A stretch of 64,000 bases of DNA from Candidatus Gastranaerophilales bacterium. Lineage in GTDB: Bacteria; Cyanobacteriota; Vampirovibrionia; Gastranaerophilales; Gastranaerophilaceae. Both the position numbers and the translations under genes were made by a program. Positions 9,561 through 19,500 of the stretch are shown piece by piece (within the stretch, counting starts at the first letter, position 1; every line of letters begins with the position of its first letter). The DNA is taken from positions 1-64,000 of the forward strand of contig CALVED010000008.1 in assembly GCA_944326485.1 (NCBI GenBank), written 5' to 3'. The notes under the pieces are model-generated. The model worked only from the letters and a program-made list of their open reading frames with translations, had not been told where the DNA came from and did no database searches.

Positions 9561-9561
9561 T

Positions 9562-11898
9562 ATGACTAATGTATTAAATGCAATAATTGCAAATAAACCA
9601 ATAAGACCAACGGTGCAAGATAAATCACCTTCATTTACTTTTGACAGTGAAGGCAGAATTAAACCCCTTAAAGATAAAGGTAAATTATTACCTTCAAAAA
9701 TTTTTGGTTCTCCAGTTGAATATGCAAAAGATTTGAAACAAGATGTATTAAATATAGGAAAAGCAGCTAAAGGAAAAGCAAATGATCATGAATTAGGCAG
9801 AATAAATGACCTTGCAATGAAATTTGGTTCGTTATGTTTAGCTACATATTTATTTATAAAAAATCCTTTAAAGTTAAGTAAGGCAATGGAATTTGTCGGC
9901 TTTGGTTCTTTCTTTGCTTCAATGGCTTTATGGCCTAAATTAGCCATCCAAGCTCCATTAAAAGTAAGAACAGGTGTTGATATTCATCAAAAGTATATTG
10001 ATTCACAAGGTCGTAAAAAGATGTTGCATCAAGATCCTCAATATGATTTAACTGATTTATATTCAAGAGAAGATCTTGATAAAATGGGTAAAAAATTAAA
10101 TGTTAGTGAAAATCTTCCTGATAGAGATGATTTTATAAAACAAAGAGCTAAGAAAACAGCAATCCAAGGAAATACTCTTTGGATGGCAACTGCGGGGTTT
10201 GCAACTCCTCTTATGAGTGCATTAATTTGTAATAGACTTGAAAAGCCAATTGCAAAAGCAATTGAGAAATATGATTTAATTTCATCTTCAGTTGGAATGG
10301 AAAAAGGTGCAGCGAATGGTCCTATTTCGAAATTAAAACAACATCTTGCACAAATTTCTTTAAATAAGTTTTTACAACAAAATGCTGATAGAGTAATGGA
10401 TGATAAATTAGTATCAGAACTGGCTGTTAAACTTGGAGGTAAGGCAAATTCTGCAACTCTTCAGGATGCAATAAAAGAAGAATTGAAATCATTAAAAACC
10501 AATGTAAAGTTAGATGAAAGTTTTATAAGAGCAGCAGTTGGAGATAAAGTACCGCAAGATATCTTTAATACATTATCAGAAAAACAAAGAACTCTTTTAA
10601 ATAAGTCAATCGCTGAAGGCTCTGTAAGAGGAATTTCTGATATTATTGCAAGTGCAGTTCCAGGAACAAAGCATGAACAAATGCAATTAAAGAAAACAAT
10701 TGCAAGCTTAATAGAAAAGGCAAAGACAAGTCAAGAGCTTCCAAAACTTTCAGTTATATCCGATAAAGTACAATCAATGTATTCATCTTTATCTTCATTT
10801 GCTTCAGAAAAAGCTATGTTAGATAAATTTATTACAGCAAGAGTCGGTGATAAATCAGGAACATATATTGCAAATCAATGGGGCAGAGTTGGTGATAAAC
10901 TTATTAAATCACTAAAATTAAATACAGCCGAATTAAAAGCATTATCTCAAGGTAATATGGATGTATTAATGGATAAATTATCTCAGTTGGCTGCTAATGA
11001 AATGGAATATGATAAAACAATAAATGATTTAATGAGATTGATAGGAGATTATGAATCAAAAACTGGTACACCAGTTGTATCAAGGATCAAACAAAAAGCT
11101 CAAGATATATGTAGCCGCGCAAGTGGCGATTTACAGACAAAAGGATTTTCTAAAGTTGCAGATAAAATAACATCTTCTTCTCAAAAAGGTACTCTAGAAA
11201 CAGTTATAAATGTTAATACTGCAGAAAGAATTTCAGGTGCTCAATCTTCATTCTATCGTTTAATTCAGGCAATAGATATAATTAAAAAGTCAAAAGATGG
11301 AAAGTTAAATCAACAGTTATCTAGAATTTTAAAAGAAGAAGGTCAAAAATTTGATATAGCAACATTAGAAAAACTTTCAAAAGCATGTCAAAAAGTGGTA
11401 TTAACTGCAACGACTACAGATTATGTTGAAAAATTAAAGAGTGCTGGTTTTGAGTTATCTGAAGTTGAATATAAAGCAGTTATGAAAGCATTATTTGATA
11501 ATAAAATAGATACTGCTAATACATTAGAACAAAGTTTATCTAAATCAGTCGGAACAGAAAGAGCTCAAGAGATATTACAAGGTTTCAGAAATTATAAAGA
11601 TGAATTTATGAACAAAGTTGCTAATTGGCAAAATGGCATGACAAAAGATTTATCAAGACGTACTGTGACTGGTATAACAAATAGTGCTAATGCTGTTGAA
11701 AGAAATAATATTGCAGGTAAGCCAATAAAAAATCTAATTCAAGACGTTGCAAAGCAAACTTATAATTCACAAAAATGGTTAAAAATATTTGGTACAACAT
11801 TTGCTGCATTAACTGTAATAACTCTGGCACTTGGTCTTACTTTTGGTCGAAAAAGTAAAATGGAAAAGCAAATAGAAGAAGAAAGCAAAGTAAAATAA
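9562..11898 (+). CDS. Large membrane-anchored helical protein, unknown function
   Basis: The product has 778 residues and no recognised family. An N-terminal linker carries SPSFTFDSEG, a variant of the Ser-Phe signature. Hydrophobic segments lie near residues 90-135 (CLATYLFIKNPL, GFGSFFASMALW), 210-225 (WMATAGFATPLMSAL) and 750-770 (FAALTVITLALGLTF) close to a charged C-terminus. Between them are about 500 residues of hydrophilic, Lys/Glu/Gln-rich, probably helical sequence. The N-terminal third resembles the upstream gene product. It starts two bases after the upstream stop and its stop is immediately followed by the ATG of the amylase-family gene, so cotranscription is nearly certain. A scaffold or anchor role at the membrane is only a guess. 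Confidence 0.65.
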   Translation: MTNVLNAIIANKPIRPTVQDKSPSFTFDSEGRIKPLKDKGKLLPSKIFGSPVEYAKDLKQDVLNIGKAAKGKANDHELGRINDLAMKFGSLCLATYLFIKNPLKLSKAMEFVGFGSFFASMALWPKLAIQAPLKVRTGVDIHQKYIDSQGRKKMLHQDPQYDLTDLYSREDLDKMGKKLNVSENLPDRDDFIKQRAKKTAIQGNTLWMATAGFATPLMSALICNRLEKPIAKAIEKYDLISSSVGMEKGAANGPISKLKQHLAQISLNKFLQQNADRVMDDKLVSELAVKLGGKANSATLQDAIKEELKSLKTNVKLDESFIRAAVGDKVPQDIFNTLSEKQRTLLNKSIAEGSVRGISDIIASAVPGTKHEQMQLKKTIASLIEKAKTSQELPKLSVISDKVQSMYSSLSSFASEKAMLDKFITARVGDKSGTYIANQWGRVGDKLIKSLKLNTAELKALSQGNMDVLMDKLSQLAANEMEYDKTINDLMRLIGDYESKTGTPVVSRIKQKAQDICSRASGDLQTKGFSKVADKITSSSQKGTLETVINVNTAERISGAQSSFYRLIQAIDIIKKSKDGKLNQQLSRILKEEGQKFDIATLEKLSKACQKVVLTATTTDYVEKLKSAGFELSEVEYKAVMKALFDNKIDTANTLEQSLSKSVGTERAQEILQGFRNYKDEFMNKVANWQNGMTKDLSRRTVTGITNSANAVERNNIAGKPIKNLIQDVAKQTYNSQKWLKIFGTTFAALTVITLALGLTFGRKSKMEKQIEEESKVK

Positions 11899-13641
11899 AT
11901 GGCAAATTATATAGATAAATATTTAAAAATAGCTCCATCAACACCGGTTCAAAAAACTCCGGAACCTACAGCTGTTATAAATCCTACTTCTGCTCAGCCA
12001 AGACAAATTCAGCCAATGGGTACAAATGTTCTTGAAAGATATTTGCAAAATCAAGGTTTAACAGCAATGAGTCAAGTTAAACCAATAGATAATAATGTTC
12101 AAAATGTTGTTTATAAAAATAATTTAAGAACAAAATTTAAAAATAATGATGCGAAAATAATGGGTATTGTTATAAGAAATTTTGGAGCTGAAGATAGAAC
12201 CGGAAATGAACTTTTAAGAGACGGTGATATAAGAGGCAATTTTAATAATGCAGTTAACAGACTGGATGAAATGAAAAAACTTGGTATAAATACATTACAT
12301 GTATTGCCTGTAAATCCTCCAGGAAAACAAAATGCTATGGGAACAGCAGGTTCTGTATATGCACCAGCGGATTTTCTAAAAATAGATCCGGCTATAGATG
12401 ATCCTAATGATCCAAGAGATGTCAAAGAAGAATTTAGAAATTTTATAAATGAATGTCATAAACGTGGTATCAGTGTAATGCTTGATCTTCCAAGTTGTGC
12501 TTCTTATGATTTATTCTTAGCAAGACCTGAGTTAATGGCTTTTGAAAAAGATGGTACACCAAAAACCCCTCAAGGTTGGAATGATATCAGAATGTTTAAT
12601 CCTTGGAAAGATGAGTCTAAAAGAGAATTAAATCCTGATTTACTTCAAATGCACAAAGATTTTGTAGATATGTGTATTGATTTGGGTGTTGATGGTATAA
12701 GAGCAGATGTTGCCAGAACGAAACCAACAGAATTTTGGGATATTTTAACGACATATTCAAGACAAAGAGATCCCGAATTTGCTTGGCTTGCTGAAAGTTA
12801 TACATATGAAGATGCTTCACCACAATTAAACATGAATTATGATAGACCTCAAGACTCTTTAAGAGCTGGTTTTGACAGTTATTATGGTCAATACCATATT
12901 TTCCATGAATGGCATAAGGCAAGTGATTTAATTAGTTATGTTCGAGATAATATTAATATGTCCAAAGAACTGGAACCTGGTAAATCATTAATAGGTTCAT
13001 TTGGTACTCATGATGATATTTCAATTATGAATCATGGCGGAGTTACGTATTCAAATCTTGTTTCAGGTATTCAAGCAACACTTCCAATGTTAAATCCTTA
13101 TTATTTTGATGGATACCAAACCGGTGATGATTATATTTATGATTTTGAAGGTACTACTGATGAGCAGACAGATACTGATTCTAATGAATGTACAGTTCAT
13201 AGAGGCAGACCTGATATATTTAATTTCTCAAGACCATTAATTGGTAAACATCCTGAAATTGGTGATTTTATGAAAGCAACTCTTGATGTAAGAGAAAAAT
13301 ATAAAGATGTTATTGAAAAAGGGTCATTTATTCCTTTACCGGTTAAAAATAATAAAAATGATCAAATAATAGCTTATGCACGTCACCTAAACGGAAAAAC
13401 TTTAATTGTAATAGCAAACAGAGATGTTAATGCAAGACAAGGTGGCACTATTGAAATTCCTGGTTTAAGTGGATTTGAAAAATTAAATAATTTATTCCCA
13501 ACAACTGGTGAAAAATCTGTACTTCAAGCTGATGAAGGTAAAATTAATGTTGATTTAGGACCTGGAAGAATCCATTTATTTGAAATTAATACCCCTGATA
13601 TTGAAAAATCAGGCTTGGAAGTTTTAAAACAAAACTTATAG
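11899..13641 (+). CDS. GH13 alpha-amylase-family enzyme, non-secreted
   Basis: The product has 580 residues. After about 80 residues of Pro/Gln-rich linker comes a GH13 (beta/alpha)8 barrel. The conserved regions are visible: region I VMLDLPSC (193-200), region II GVDGIRADVAR with nucleophile D270, region III WLAESY with acid/base E299, and region IV SFGTHDD with H371-D372. All three catalytic carboxylates are present. A C-terminal beta domain follows from about residue 490. There is no signal peptide, so action on internal alpha-glucan such as glycogen is possible. The linker repeats a short motif (YIDKYLKIAPS near residue 4, VLERYLQNQG near 44). The Asn of the usual region I Asn-His pair is replaced by Ser-Cys. 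Substrate and specificity cannot be read. The ATG directly follows the upstream stop. Confidence 0.85.
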   Translation: MANYIDKYLKIAPSTPVQKTPEPTAVINPTSAQPRQIQPMGTNVLERYLQNQGLTAMSQVKPIDNNVQNVVYKNNLRTKFKNNDAKIMGIVIRNFGAEDRTGNELLRDGDIRGNFNNAVNRLDEMKKLGINTLHVLPVNPPGKQNAMGTAGSVYAPADFLKIDPAIDDPNDPRDVKEEFRNFINECHKRGISVMLDLPSCASYDLFLARPELMAFEKDGTPKTPQGWNDIRMFNPWKDESKRELNPDLLQMHKDFVDMCIDLGVDGIRADVARTKPTEFWDILTTYSRQRDPEFAWLAESYTYEDASPQLNMNYDRPQDSLRAGFDSYYGQYHIFHEWHKASDLISYVRDNINMSKELEPGKSLIGSFGTHDDISIMNHGGVTYSNLVSGIQATLPMLNPYYFDGYQTGDDYIYDFEGTTDEQTDTDSNECTVHRGRPDIFNFSRPLIGKHPEIGDFMKATLDVREKYKDVIEKGSFIPLPVKNNKNDQIIAYARHLNGKTLIVIANRDVNARQGGTIEIPGLSGFEKLNNLFPTTGEKSVLQADEGKINVDLGPGRIHLFEINTPDIEKSGLEVLKQNL

Positions 13642-13651
13642 GTGTAAAAAT

Positions 13652-13957
13652 ATGAAAGTTTCTTTAAATAGCCCTCTGTATAATTATAATCAAGTTAGAT
13701 TTAGCGGAAATTCTAATGAAAAGCTGATTGAAAAAAATTATACTTCAAAAGAGATAACGGTAGCCAAAACAAAAAAAGCTGTTTCTGAATGTGTTACTAT
13801 AGCTTTGGGCGTTGGTATTTTATATTTTGCAATGAAAAGAAATTTCAAAATCAATAAGATAAAGAATCAAGAAAAAAAATTAAAAGAATTAGCAGGATTT
13901 CAACCGCCAAAAATTAAAATTAATCCTGATAATCTTGATGAATTTATAAAAGTTTAA
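13652..13957 (+). CDS. Small membrane protein with RFSGN signature
   Basis: The product has 101 residues. It carries VRFSGN at residues 15-20, one hydrophobic segment (about residues 48-64, CVTIALGVGILYFAM) and a basic C-terminal tail. It lies 10 bases downstream of the amylase-family gene and ends the four-gene operon; its last 14 bases overlap the 3' end of the convergent deoC. No family is recognised. The placement suggests a role with the upstream membrane proteins. Confidence 0.6.
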   Translation: MKVSLNSPLYNYNQVRFSGNSNEKLIEKNYTSKEITVAKTKKAVSECVTIALGVGILYFAMKRNFKINKIKNQEKKLKELAGFQPPKIKINPDNLDEFIKV

Positions 13958-14588
13958 TACCTGAACTGGTTCCAAGCCTTGTTGCACCTGCATTAATTAA
14001 TGCAATCGCTTTTTCTTTGTCTTTTATTCCACCGGATGCTTTAATTTGAACATTTGAGTCTTTTAATGTTTCTTTCATTAACTTGATATCTTCTATTTTA
14101 GCACCGACTCCATTTTTTACGAATCCTGTTGAAGTTTTTGCAAAGTCAGCACCGGCTTCTTTTATTAATTCACATGCTTTTATTATTTCTTCTTTGGTTA
14201 ATAAATCAGTTTCTATTATTACTTTTAGTATATGTTCTTTTATTGTTTGTTTTACTAATTTTATTTCATTTATAATATATTGATAATCTTTATCTTTAAT
14301 AGCTTGAACGGATAATACCATATCTATTTCATCAGCACCTTGTTCAATAGCTTTTTTAGCTTCAAATGCTTTAACTTCAGGGAGTGAAGCACCCAAAGGA
14401 AATCCAACAACTGTAACAACTTTTATATTGCTATTTTTTAAATAGTCTGAAGCTAATTTTACATTTTGAGGATTAATACAAACTCCTTTAAAATTGTATT
14501 TTTTTGCTTCATCAAATAAAGTTGTTAATTCTGTTTTTGTTGCATCTTGTTTTAAAAGTGTATGTTCAATATATTTATTTAGTTCCAT
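13944..14588 (-). CDS. deoC: Deoxyribose-phosphate aldolase
   Basis: This class I aldolase splits 2-deoxyribose-5-phosphate into acetaldehyde and glyceraldehyde-3-phosphate, in deoxynucleoside salvage. The 214 residues have the family length. The Schiff-base lysine is K151 in DFAKTSTGF; the proton-relay lysine is K122 in LKVIIETDLL; the phosphate-binding loop is KASGGIKD. It precedes nothing of the deo pathway here; it follows recO by 5 bases and may be cotranscribed with pilT-recO. Confidence 0.95.
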   Translation of the reverse strand: MELNKYIEHTLLKQDATKTELTTLFDEAKKYNFKGVCINPQNVKLASDYLKNSNIKVVTVVGFPLGASLPEVKAFEAKKAIEQGADEIDMVLSVQAIKDKDYQYIINEIKLVKQTIKEHILKVIIETDLLTKEEIIKACELIKEAGADFAKTSTGFVKNGVGAKIEDIKLMKETLKDSNVQIKASGGIKDKEKAIALINAGATRLGTSSGIKLL

Positions 14589-14593
14589 TTTAT

Positions 14594-15358
14594 TTATCCT
14601 ATATTTTCAAGTATTTGCATTGTTTTAAATTTTTTAGGTGAATAGTATTCTATATAATTTTTCAGTAAATTAATACAAATATCACAAATTTTTTCTGTTA
14701 CTAAATCATCATATTTTGTATGTTGAGAAAAATCTTCTTTTTGTAATGTTATTAGAAATTCTTTTATTTTGTATGGAATTTTTATTTTTTTTGAAATATC
14801 ACAAGCACAAGATTTGCAAAGAATACCGCCATGTTCTGTCGAAAAATAAATTTCCTCACTCTCAGGACTTTTCATGCATTTAACACAATTATCAAGTTCA
14901 AGAGAATAGCCTGTAATGTTCATTATTTTCAGTTGGAATCTTAATACGCAAAGCATAATTTGTTCTTTTGTTTTTGCTTCTGACATTTTTTCTAAGAAAG
15001 TATAAAATAAATTGAATATTTCTTCACTATTTGGATCATTTTCAATCCCAAAATTTGCAACTATTTCACTGCAATACATTGCATAAAACAATTTATTCAT
15101 ATCTCTTCTTAAATTGAAGAAAGTATTTAATGCTTCAGCTTGACAAATAGTATCAAGATTTCTGCCTTTATTAAGCATAAGTTTGTTTGCAACAAGCATA
15201 TCCATTCTACCGCCAAGTTTACTGGCTGGTTTTTTTATACCTTTTGCAATCCCTTTTATAATGCCTTTTTCTTTTGAATACATTACAATGATTTTATCAG
15301 CTTCACTAATACTGTATGATTTTAAATTTATAACATTTGTAGTGAATTGCTCTTTCAT
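14594..15358 (-). CDS. recO: DNA repair protein RecO
   Basis: RecO helps RecR load RecA on SSB-coated single-stranded DNA. The 254 residues show an N-terminal OB fold (TNVINLKSYSISEADKIIVM) followed by a helical domain and a zinc-finger region (CVKCMKSPES, then CKSCACD) as in other RecO proteins with four cysteines. The ATG immediately follows the pilT stop codon with no intervening base, which implies translational coupling in a pilT-recO-deoC unit. Confidence 0.92.
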   Translation of the reverse strand: MKEQFTTNVINLKSYSISEADKIIVMYSKEKGIIKGIAKGIKKPASKLGGRMDMLVANKLMLNKGRNLDTICQAEALNTFFNLRRDMNKLFYAMYCSEIVANFGIENDPNSEEIFNLFYTFLEKMSEAKTKEQIMLCVLRFQLKIMNITGYSLELDNCVKCMKSPESEEIYFSTEHGGILCKSCACDISKKIKIPYKIKEFLITLQKEDFSQHTKYDDLVTEKICDICINLLKNYIEYYSPKKFKTMQILENIG

Positions 15359-16450
15359 TTAACCAGATGCCTCACTGCCTGAATATACTCCTCTTATATA
15401 ATGCATAAGTTCATTAGGATTATCAGAATGATTTAAAGCAACTTCTTTTGTTATTAATCCTTTTTTTATTAAATCAAATAAACATTGGTTGAAAGTAAGC
15501 ATATCATTATATCCGCCATTTCTAACCAATTTATATATTTCTTCAAGTTCATCTTTTAAAAGAAAATCTTTAATTGTAGGAGTGGAAAATAATACTTCAA
15601 CAGCCGGAATTCTTCCTTTACCATTAACTTTAGGTAGGAGTTTTTGAGAAATTGTACCTCTAAATACTTCTGCAAATTGACTTCTTACGGCTTCTCTTTC
15701 TGATGGATTAAAGAAACTTAGAACCCTGTTAATTGTTTGTATTGCATTAAATGTGTGAAGTGTGGCAAAAATAAGGTGGCCTGTTTCTGCTGCATGGAGT
15801 GCACTTCTAACTGTTTCCATATCTCTTATTTCACCTATTAATATTACATTTGGATCTTGTCTTAAAGCATATTTTAATCCATCTATATAATTTGCTGTAT
15901 CTATACCTATTTGTCTTTGTGTAAAAATTGATTTTTTGCTTTTGTAAACATATTCGATAGGATCTTCAATGGTAACAATATGTTTTTTATAATTATTATT
16001 AATATGTTCTAATATTGAAGCAATAGTAGTAGATTTTCCACTGCCGGCAACACCTGTTACAAGTACTATACCGTTTTCGAATTGTGAGAATTTTTCTATT
16101 GATTCAGGTAAATTTAATTCTTGAAAAGATGGTATATTAAAAGATACTAAACGAATTGTCATGGAATGATATCCAAATGACATTGCTAAATTTACCCTAA
16201 AACGTGCAAGTCCTTCAATTTCGTATGGGAAATCCGAGTCATAAGACTTAAATATCTTATCTCTCATTGATATAGGTGCCATTGTATCAATTGCCTGCAT
16301 CATGTCTTCTTCTGTCACAGGAGAAAGTTTTGATTTTATTATTTTTCCATCTATTCTAAAAGATGGGACTTCACCTACTATAAAATGAAGGTCAGAAGCA
16401 CCAAGTTCTACTGATTTTTTTAATAATGAATCTATTGTATATTCACTCAT
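15359..16450 (-). CDS. pilT: Type IV pilus retraction ATPase PilT
   Basis: PilT is the hexameric cytoplasmic ATPase that depolymerises type IV pili. The 363 residues contain the N-terminal PAS-like domain, Walker A GVAGSGKST (133-141), the Asp box (IVTIEDPIEYVY), Walker B ILIGEIRD (203-210) and the His box AETGHLIFATLHT (221-233), all intact. The C-terminal third carries the family's helical region. No PilB or PilC is adjacent, but the window also has a pilin-like gene at 35.96 kb and a degenerate PilB-like gene at 54.27 kb. It is divergent from smc. Confidence 0.94.
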   Translation of the reverse strand: MSEYTIDSLLKKSVELGASDLHFIVGEVPSFRIDGKIIKSKLSPVTEEDMMQAIDTMAPISMRDKIFKSYDSDFPYEIEGLARFRVNLAMSFGYHSMTIRLVSFNIPSFQELNLPESIEKFSQFENGIVLVTGVAGSGKSTTIASILEHINNNYKKHIVTIEDPIEYVYKSKKSIFTQRQIGIDTANYIDGLKYALRQDPNVILIGEIRDMETVRSALHAAETGHLIFATLHTFNAIQTINRVLSFFNPSEREAVRSQFAEVFRGTISQKLLPKVNGKGRIPAVEVLFSTPTIKDFLLKDELEEIYKLVRNGGYNDMLTFNQCLFDLIKKGLITKEVALNHSDNPNELMHYIRGVYSGSEASG

Positions 16451-16533
16451 TTAATTACTCCAAAAACATTGTATATTAATAGTATATTACTTTTTTATTG
16501 TTAATAAAATAAATTTAATATAATGTAATGTTT

Positions 16534-16579
16534 TTGACTATTACGTGTATTTGTTGTGTAATAAAATATGTCTAGACAT
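16534..16579 (+). promoter_or_regulatory. smc operon promoter with palindrome at predicted +1
   Basis: TTGACT at 16534-16539 and TGTAAT at 16557-16562 are separated by 17 bases, a good sigma70-type promoter. A perfect 12-bp palindrome ATGTCTAGACAT (16568-16579) covers the predicted start site and could be an operator. The smc ATG lies 18 bases after the palindrome. Confidence 0.65.
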
Positions 16580-16596
16580 GGGTATCATTAAAATTA

Positions 16597-19500
16597 ATGT
16601 ATATAAAAGAACTTGAAGTTGATAACTTTAAATCTTTTGCCAGTGATATTACAATACCTTTCTTAAAAGGATTTACAACGATATCAGGGCCAAACGGATC
16701 AGGGAAGAGTAATATTATTGATAGTATTCTATTTGCACTTGGCTTAACGAGTGCAAGAAATTTGCGTACTGAGCAGTTATCAGATTTTATATCTACCCAT
16801 ACTAAAAAAAATGAAGCATATGTAAAAGTTGTTTTTGAACCTGAAAATAATGAAGAAGAAGCTATAACAGTTGCAAGAAAGATAAGAAAATCTTCTCAAG
16901 GTTTTAATAGTGTTTATTATTTAAATGATCAAGTTTCAACATTAACAGAAATACATACAAGACTTGAAAAGTATAGAATAACACCAAATAGTTATAATGT
17001 AATGATGCAAGGTGATGTTATGAGCATCACAAATTGTTCTACTGTTGAAAGAAGAAAAATTATAGATGAAATAGCAGGTATTGCTGATTTTAACAGAAGA
17101 ATAGAAAAAGCACAGGAAGAACTTCTTACCGTTGAAGAGAGAGTTGAAAATGCCAATTTAATTCTAACTGAAATTGAATCGCATATTGAAAGATTAGCTC
17201 AAGAAAAAGAAACAGCTTTAAAATATCAGAAATTAAAAACAGAAAAATTCCAGCTTGAAAGTCAAATTACTACTGTTAAATATTTTGATATAAAAAGAAA
17301 CTTAGAACTTGCTCATCAAAATATTCTTGAATTTAATAAAAAGAAAAAAGAAGAAGAAAATAATCTTAAAAAGCTTGAAGAAGAACTAGTAGAAATTAAA
17401 AAGAAATATAATGATATTTCTGAACTGGTAAAAAACAATGGTGAAGCAGAACAGATTGAAACTAAAAAGCAATTAGAAGAATTAAAAGGACAAATTTCTC
17501 GTAAAAATCTTGCCATAAGTTCTGTTGAAAAAATGATTCATGACAATTTAAAGACGATTGAGAATTCAAAAAATGGTATTGAAAATCATAAAGAAAAAAT
17601 TGAAAAAATTAATTTAAAAATAGAAGATAAAAAAGCTGAAATTATACAAATTGAAGAAAACATAAAAATTCAGGAAGAAGAACTTAAAAAGATTTTGGAA
17701 GAAGTTTCAGGATTAAATCAAAATGCTGATAAACAGATAGAGGAAAGAAATAATTTAAAAAAAGAATTAGAAAAATTAAAAGAAGAAGAATGGAATATAA
17801 AGTCTGAAACGATTCCGTTAGAAACAGAACTTGCTACATCAAAAAAAGATATAGAAAATGCAAAAAAGACTCTTAGCGAATTAGATTTATTTAAAAAGAA
17901 TTTTAAAGATAATCAAGATAAACTTCAAGTACAGATAGAAGAATTAACAAAAGAACTTTCTGATTATAAGCTTGCACAAGAAAATGTAATTTATAACTTA
18001 GATAAGAACAAGAATGAAATATCAGATTTAATGCATGATATGCAGGTTGCACAAAAGAAAATCTATACAATAGAAGCACAGAAGAATGCATATGAAGAAA
18101 TAAATCTTGGAAGGGCTATTGATTCAATATTAAAAGCGAAAATTAGAGGAGTTCATGCTCCGTTATTACAATTAGGCAGTGTAGACAAAGAATATTCAAC
18201 AGCACTTGAAGTTGCAATGGGCGGCAGGATGAAAAATATTGTTGTTGATGATGAAGATGTTGCTCGTGTTTGTGTTGAATATTTAAAAACAGCTAGAGCC
18301 GGTGTTGCTACATTTTTACCTTTAAATAGAATGAAGAAAACACCTTCAAGTTTGAAAATTCCAAAAGAAAAAGGTGTTATTGATTTTGCAATAAATCTTA
18401 TTAATTTTGATGATAAGTATCTTGACGCGTTTTATTATGCTTTAGGTGATACTTTAATTGTAGAAGATTATGCTTGTGCAAAAAGATTAATTGGTAAATT
18501 CAGACTTGTTACTCTTGATGGCAGTTTATTTGAAAAATCAGGTGCTATAACTGGCGGTGACAGAAGAGATGTAGGTTTGAAATTTAGTCAAAATCAAGAT
18601 GATGAATTAAATAAATATAAATCTCGATTTAGTGAACTTCAAAAACAATATGCTATTTTAGATAAGACAAAAAATGAATTAGAAGAAAAGCAAGAAAAAA
18701 TAAGATCAAATTACTCTAATACAATGACAGCACTTAACGGAGCTAAAATTGAATTAAATAACTTGGTTAATAACTCTAAAAACAATGAACAAAAAATTGA
18801 AGAATGCAATAAAATCATTAAGGAAAATACACCAAAAGTAGAAAGTATTGAAAAGAAACTTGAAAAATATGAAGAAAAATTAGTTGCTTTAAATGAACAA
18901 ATGCTTATTCTTCAAGATAAAATTGCTGAAATTGAAAGTAAGATGTCAGAGGGCGAATTAAAAAAATTAAAAGAGATGACTTCTGCCATTGAAAATCAGA
19001 TAAAAGAATATCAAAACAAAATTTTAAAATGCAATACAGAAATAAATGAATCAAATAGAGATATTGATTTTAATAATGAATTAATAAGAGCAAAAGAAGA
19101 ACAAATTCAACGATTGATTAAAGATAATGAAATTGGGGAGCAAGATAAAACCAAATACAATGAAGAAATAAAAGAAATTGAACTAAAGTGTTTAGAACTT
19201 GAAGAAAAAATAAAAGCTTTAGGAGAAAAATTAATTCAGTTGCAAAAACAACGTGATTTAATACAAGAAGAGCTTCTTAATGCAGAAACTCAAAAAAATA
19301 AAACAGCAAATGAAATAGAGAAAATATCAGAACAAGTTGAAGCATTTAAATCAAGAAGAAGAGAATTAGAACCACAGTTAGAAGAGATAAGAAATGAGTT
19401 AAAAGAAAATCAAGTAGATATTAATATGCTTGTACCTACCGAGATTTCAACAGAAGAAATAACAGGGAAAATCCAAAGACTTCAAAAAAGAATGGAAGAA

